Assembly (NCBI GenBank): GCA_002453275.1
Contig: DKGN01000205.1
Span: 1 to 8,007 of the forward strand
Reading direction: 5' to 3'
Length of the DNA stretch: 8,007 nt
From: Caryophanales bacterium UBA6769
GTDB taxonomy: Bacteria > Bacillota > Bacilli > Bacillales > UBA6769
Shown piece after piece: positions 5,356-8,007 of the stretch. The notes below the pieces were generated by a model that saw only the letters and a list, made by a program, of their open reading frames with translations, did no database searches and had not been told where the DNA came from. The first letter of the stretch is position 1. Each line of letters opens with the position of its first letter. Both the position numbers and the translations under genes were made by a program.

Positions 5356-7068
5356 GTGAAAGTAATTATTGCCGTCGTGGTGTTACTTACAGGTTTTATT
5401 TTTACGAGTGCCATCATACGTAGAAAAATATATCGTGAAGTTGACCGCCTTGGCTTATGGAAAATTGAGATCTTAAATCGTCCAATTTCAGATGAAATTG
5501 CGAAGGTGAAATCGTTGCATATGGTCGGCGAAACAGAGAAACAATTCGATGATTGGCGAAGTGAATGGGAGAATATTATCGCTGTTGAGCTTCCTGATCA
5601 GGAAGAGTCATTAATTGAGGCTGAACAGTTATCAGATAAATATCGCTTCCGAAAAGCCCAGAAAATCCTTGCTCAGATTGATGATGAGTTGGTAAACGTT
5701 GAAGAACGCATTACGAACATGCTCGTTGAAGTTGATGAATGGGTGAAGAGTGAAGAAAAAGGTAAAGCCCAAGTTGTCACATTGCAGGCGGAGTATAATG
5801 AGGCGAAGCAATTTCTAATTTCACATTATCCGAGCTTTGGCAAGGCGGCTCTTTACATTGAGGAATATTTTGAAGAAGTTGATAAAGGGTTAGCTGAATA
5901 TGAGGATGCTTATTCGGATGGAAACTACCCGAAAGCAGAAACAATTCTTAACAAGACAGGAAAAGTGTTAGAGACAGCGATCGATAAACTAGAAAAGATT
6001 CCAGAATTTCGGATTCAACTTACATCGGAAATTCCTCAGAGTATTGATAGGCTTGAACGCGATCTCGACGAAATGGAAAGAACAGGGTTTATTCTCGAAC
6101 GACGGACGTTTCAAAGCGAATTGGATGCCATTCGTGTAGCTTTGAAAGAGGAACTGAAAAAGGTCGAAGCGAACGAGTTGGATAATATTCAAGCGAGCAT
6201 TGAGGAGTGCAACAAACGAATCGATGTGTTATATGATTTGTTAGAAAAAGAAGTAACAGCAAAACAGGCTGTTGCTAGTAACCATAAACAATTAAAGACT
6301 GAATTAGATGAGCTTCAGCAAACAATCGTCAATTTAAAAGAAGAAGTACAAATCGTGCTAGAAAGATATCGGATTGATGATGTCGACTTGAAGTCACAAG
6401 CAAATTTAGAAAAGCGTGTAGAACAATTGCAAGATAAATTTCAAACGATAGAGGATTCAATTGATACAAAAGATCACTCGTATACGACGATTCTCGAAAT
6501 GTTTTCAGAGATGAATGACAAGTTAGCTGAATTACAAAAATTAGGCGTAGAATTTAATGAGATGTTAAGTAATTTAAGGAAAGACGAAATTGAAGCTAAA
6601 AAAATGATTGAATTGTCAATTAAACAATTGTTGAATTCAAAACGCTTAATTGAGCGCTACAATTTGCCCGGTATTCCTGAAACATATTATGTCACTGTTG
6701 ACGAGGCAGAACAAAAAATTAATGAAGTTGAAGAGCGATTACGTGAAAAGCCACTCGATATTCCAGCCATTAACTATACGCTTAAACAAACAGTTGAAAG
6801 TGTCGAAGTATGCTTAACTTATACAGAGGAATTAATTGAAACAGCATTATTAAGTGAAAGACTCATTCAATACGGCAATCGTTATCGTAGTCGTTATGAT
6901 TCATTAGCTCGTGCCTTGCTTGAAGCGGAAGAAGCGTTCCGGGGATACGACTATGCCGAGGCATTAGAAATAGCAGCAAAAGCGATCGAGCAAATTGATC
7001 CTGATGCATTAAAAAAGATTAATGTTGAGCTGGAAGAAATTGAATTGGCGATTCCAGTCAAATCATAA
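5356..7068 (+). CDS. ezrA: septation ring formation regulator EzrA
   Basis: This 570-residue membrane-anchored coiled-coil protein inhibits FtsZ ring assembly away from midcell and also acts in the divisome. It has one N-terminal membrane segment (about residues 3-20), then the basic boundary RRKIYREVDRL and the conserved WKIEILNRPI. The remainder is almost entirely acidic, Lys/Glu-rich spectrin-like helical repeats, as in the known EzrA fold. Near the C-terminus, QYGNRYR (505-511) is the QNR motif needed for midcell recruitment. Length is close to B. subtilis EzrA (562). The start is GTG 5356, supported by AAAGGGTG and by the very short N-terminus before the membrane helix. It diverges from hisJ and ends at a hairpin terminator. 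It is the second FtsZ-related gene in the window. Confidence 0.96.
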   Translation: MKVIIAVVVLLTGFIFTSAIIRRKIYREVDRLGLWKIEILNRPISDEIAKVKSLHMVGETEKQFDDWRSEWENIIAVELPDQEESLIEAEQLSDKYRFRKAQKILAQIDDELVNVEERITNMLVEVDEWVKSEEKGKAQVVTLQAEYNEAKQFLISHYPSFGKAALYIEEYFEEVDKGLAEYEDAYSDGNYPKAETILNKTGKVLETAIDKLEKIPEFRIQLTSEIPQSIDRLERDLDEMERTGFILERRTFQSELDAIRVALKEELKKVEANELDNIQASIEECNKRIDVLYDLLEKEVTAKQAVASNHKQLKTELDELQQTIVNLKEEVQIVLERYRIDDVDLKSQANLEKRVEQLQDKFQTIEDSIDTKDHSYTTILEMFSEMNDKLAELQKLGVEFNEMLSNLRKDEIEAKKMIELSIKQLLNSKRLIERYNLPGIPETYYVTVDEAEQKINEVEERLREKPLDIPAINYTLKQTVESVEVCLTYTEELIETALLSERLIQYGNRYRSRYDSLARALLEAEEAFRGYDYAEALEIAAKAIEQIDPDALKKINVELEEIELAIPVKS

Positions 7069-7088
7069 AACACTTGAAAAAGGCTTGT

Positions 7089-7138
7089 GCACCTCAATTG
7101 TTAGACACGAGAGTCTAATTTTTGGAGGTGCTTTTATT
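7089..7138 (+). terminator. two-tier hairpin terminator after ezrA
   Basis: The outer stem GCACCTC (7089-7095)/GAGGTGC (7125-7131) encloses an inner stem TTAGAC (7101-7106)/GTCTAA (7113-7118). It is followed by TTTTATTA. It begins 20 bases after the ezrA stop. The interior loop is unusual, but the shape and T-tract fit a factor-independent terminator. Confidence 0.7.
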
Positions 7139-7146
7139 ACTTTACA

Positions 7147-7175
7147 TTGAACTAAAGAATGTGCTTGAATATAGA
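7147..7175 (+). promoter_or_regulatory. candidate sigma-A promoter of the cysteine desulfurase gene
   Basis: TTGAAC (7147-7152), 17-bp spacer, TATAGA (7170-7175); each hexamer matches 4 of 6. It lies between the ezrA terminator and the ribosome site (AGAGGGA, 7194-7200), giving a leader of about 30 nt. Confidence 0.45.
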
Positions 7176-7210
7176 CATTGAAAATGTGTGATTAGAGGGA
7201 ACAGGTTATT

Positions 7211-8007
7211 ATGATTTATTTAGACAATAGTGCAACGACGAAGCCTTATAAAGAAGTGATCGAGTCCTTTGTAGCAGTAACGGAAAAATATTACGGTAAT
7301 CCTTCTTCTTTACATAAAAAAGGATTGGAAGCTGAGAAATTAATTGACCATGCCCGCCAAGTAATAGGAAAAATAATGGATGTCCTTCCTGAGGAAATTA
7401 TTTTCACATCAGGGGGAACAGAAGGCAATAACATGGCAATTAAAGGGGTAGCCCATCAATATAAACAACGAGGCAATCATATCATTACAACGGAAATTGA
7501 ACACCCATCAAGCTTGGAGGCATTTCACCATTTAGAGCAGAATGGGTTTCGAGTAACATATTTACCAGTTAATCGAGACGGGATTGTTTCATTGGAAGCA
7601 ATTGAACAAGCGATATCCGATAATACGATATTGCTTTCAATGATTCACGTGAACAATGAGATTGGGGCGATCCAACCGGTAGAGGAGGTTGGGGCCCTTT
7701 TGCAAAAACATCCAAAAATTATATATCACGTTGATCACGTTCAAGGAGCAACGAAAGTACCGTTAGCGATTCGGCTGGCAGGCATCGATTTGTGTACGAT
7801 TTCTGGTCATAAGATCCATGGTTTAAAAGGGACAGGTGCTTTACTTGTCCGTGAAGGGCTACAGCTGACACCGTTACTGCATGGCGGGGGACAAGAAAAA
7901 GGTTATCGCTCAGGCACGGAAAACGTCGCGGGAATTGTCGCATTTGCAAAAGCCCTTCGTATGAGTGATGAGCAGGCACATGAAATGATTGACGAATTAC
8001 ATCAGTG
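7211..8007 (+). CDS. nifZ: cysteine desulfurase, NifS/IscS family, N-terminal 265 codons (runs off the right edge)
   Basis: This PLP enzyme removes sulfur from cysteine as a protein-bound persulfide for transfer to acceptors. Visible landmarks are YLDNSATTKP at the start, TSGGTEGNN (66-74), EHPSS with the PLP-stacking His98, HVNNEIGAIQP (147-156), HVDHVQ (173-178) with Asp175 and Gln178, SGHKIHGLKGTG with the PLP lysine Lys201, GGGQE (225-229) and RSGTENVAG (233-241). HVDHVQ (rather than DAVQ) and the position after ezrA point to the NifZ type. In B. subtilis NifZ works with ThiI in 4-thiouridine tRNA modification; thiI would be expected just beyond the edge. The catalytic Cys loop is outside the window, so activity cannot be judged. 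The start is ATG 7211, after AGAGGGA and ACAGG. Confidence 0.92.
   Translation, partial: MIYLDNSATTKPYKEVIESFVAVTEKYYGNPSSLHKKGLEAEKLIDHARQVIGKIMDVLPEEIIFTSGGTEGNNMAIKGVAHQYKQRGNHIITTEIEHPSSLEAFHHLEQNGFRVTYLPVNRDGIVSLEAIEQAISDNTILLSMIHVNNEIGAIQPVEEVGALLQKHPKIIYHVDHVQGATKVPLAIRLAGIDLCTISGHKIHGLKGTGALLVREGLQLTPLLHGGGQEKGYRSGTENVAGIVAFAKALRMSDEQAHEMIDELHQ

Noticed and set aside
7069..7210. Possible T-box or riboswitch upstream of the cysteine desulfurase gene
   Set aside because: The region is short, lacks a T-box sequence or an antiterminator partner, and the hairpin follows ezrA closely with a T-tract, fitting a terminator.
7719..7979. 86-codon open frame on the minus strand
   Set aside because: It is antisense to the cysteine desulfurase coding region, whose active-site motifs are clear on the plus strand.

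Overview
The window looks like a low-GC Firmicutes chromosome, most likely family Bacillaceae. AGGAGG-type ribosome binding sites, sigma-A-type promoters, and gene identity and order (rpsD, a GAF-GGDEF protein, refZ/yttP, hisJ, ezrA, NifS/IscS-like cysteine desulfurase) all match the rpsD-to-thiI neighbourhood of Bacillus subtilis as I remember it. I cannot name the species. It is mostly core housekeeping DNA, with one inserted-looking segment in the middle.

Layout. Positions 1-219 (minus) hold the N-terminal 73 codons of rpsD. Its long 5' leader and a strong sigma-A promoter (592-620) follow on the same strand, reading away from everything else. On the plus strand, 736-2175 is a GAF-GGDEF diguanylate cyclase (DgcP/YtrP type). 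2478-3377 is a glycine-betaine-binding lipoprotein (OpuAC) without its permease or ATPase genes. 3666-4316 is the TetR-family RefZ (YttP). hisJ (4355-5179, minus) converges on refZ at a bidirectional terminator. hisJ and ezrA (5356-7068, plus) diverge from a compact shared promoter region. A hairpin terminator separates ezrA from a PLP-dependent cysteine desulfurase (from 7211) that runs off the window.

The most interesting structure is around opuAC. The dgcP-refZ junction appears twice, as diverged direct repeats on either side of opuAC. The dgcP 3' end recurs at about 3476-3550 as a startless reading-frame remnant, an intergenic block recurs further on, and a decayed copy of the refZ start lies just before opuAC. 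This is the footprint expected if a segment carrying opuAC and its own copy of the junction was added by recombination, or if the junction was duplicated around it. In addition, refZ is preceded by a sigma-H-like promoter, a Spo0A-box-like heptamer and a short inverted repeat, which fits its known role at the onset of sporulation in B. subtilis.

There is no single pathway here. Themes are translation (rpsD), c-di-GMP signalling, osmoprotection, cell-division control (refZ and ezrA both act on FtsZ), histidine synthesis and sulfur transfer. I see no CRISPR array, tRNA, transposase or phage gene, and no convincing novel multi-gene system.
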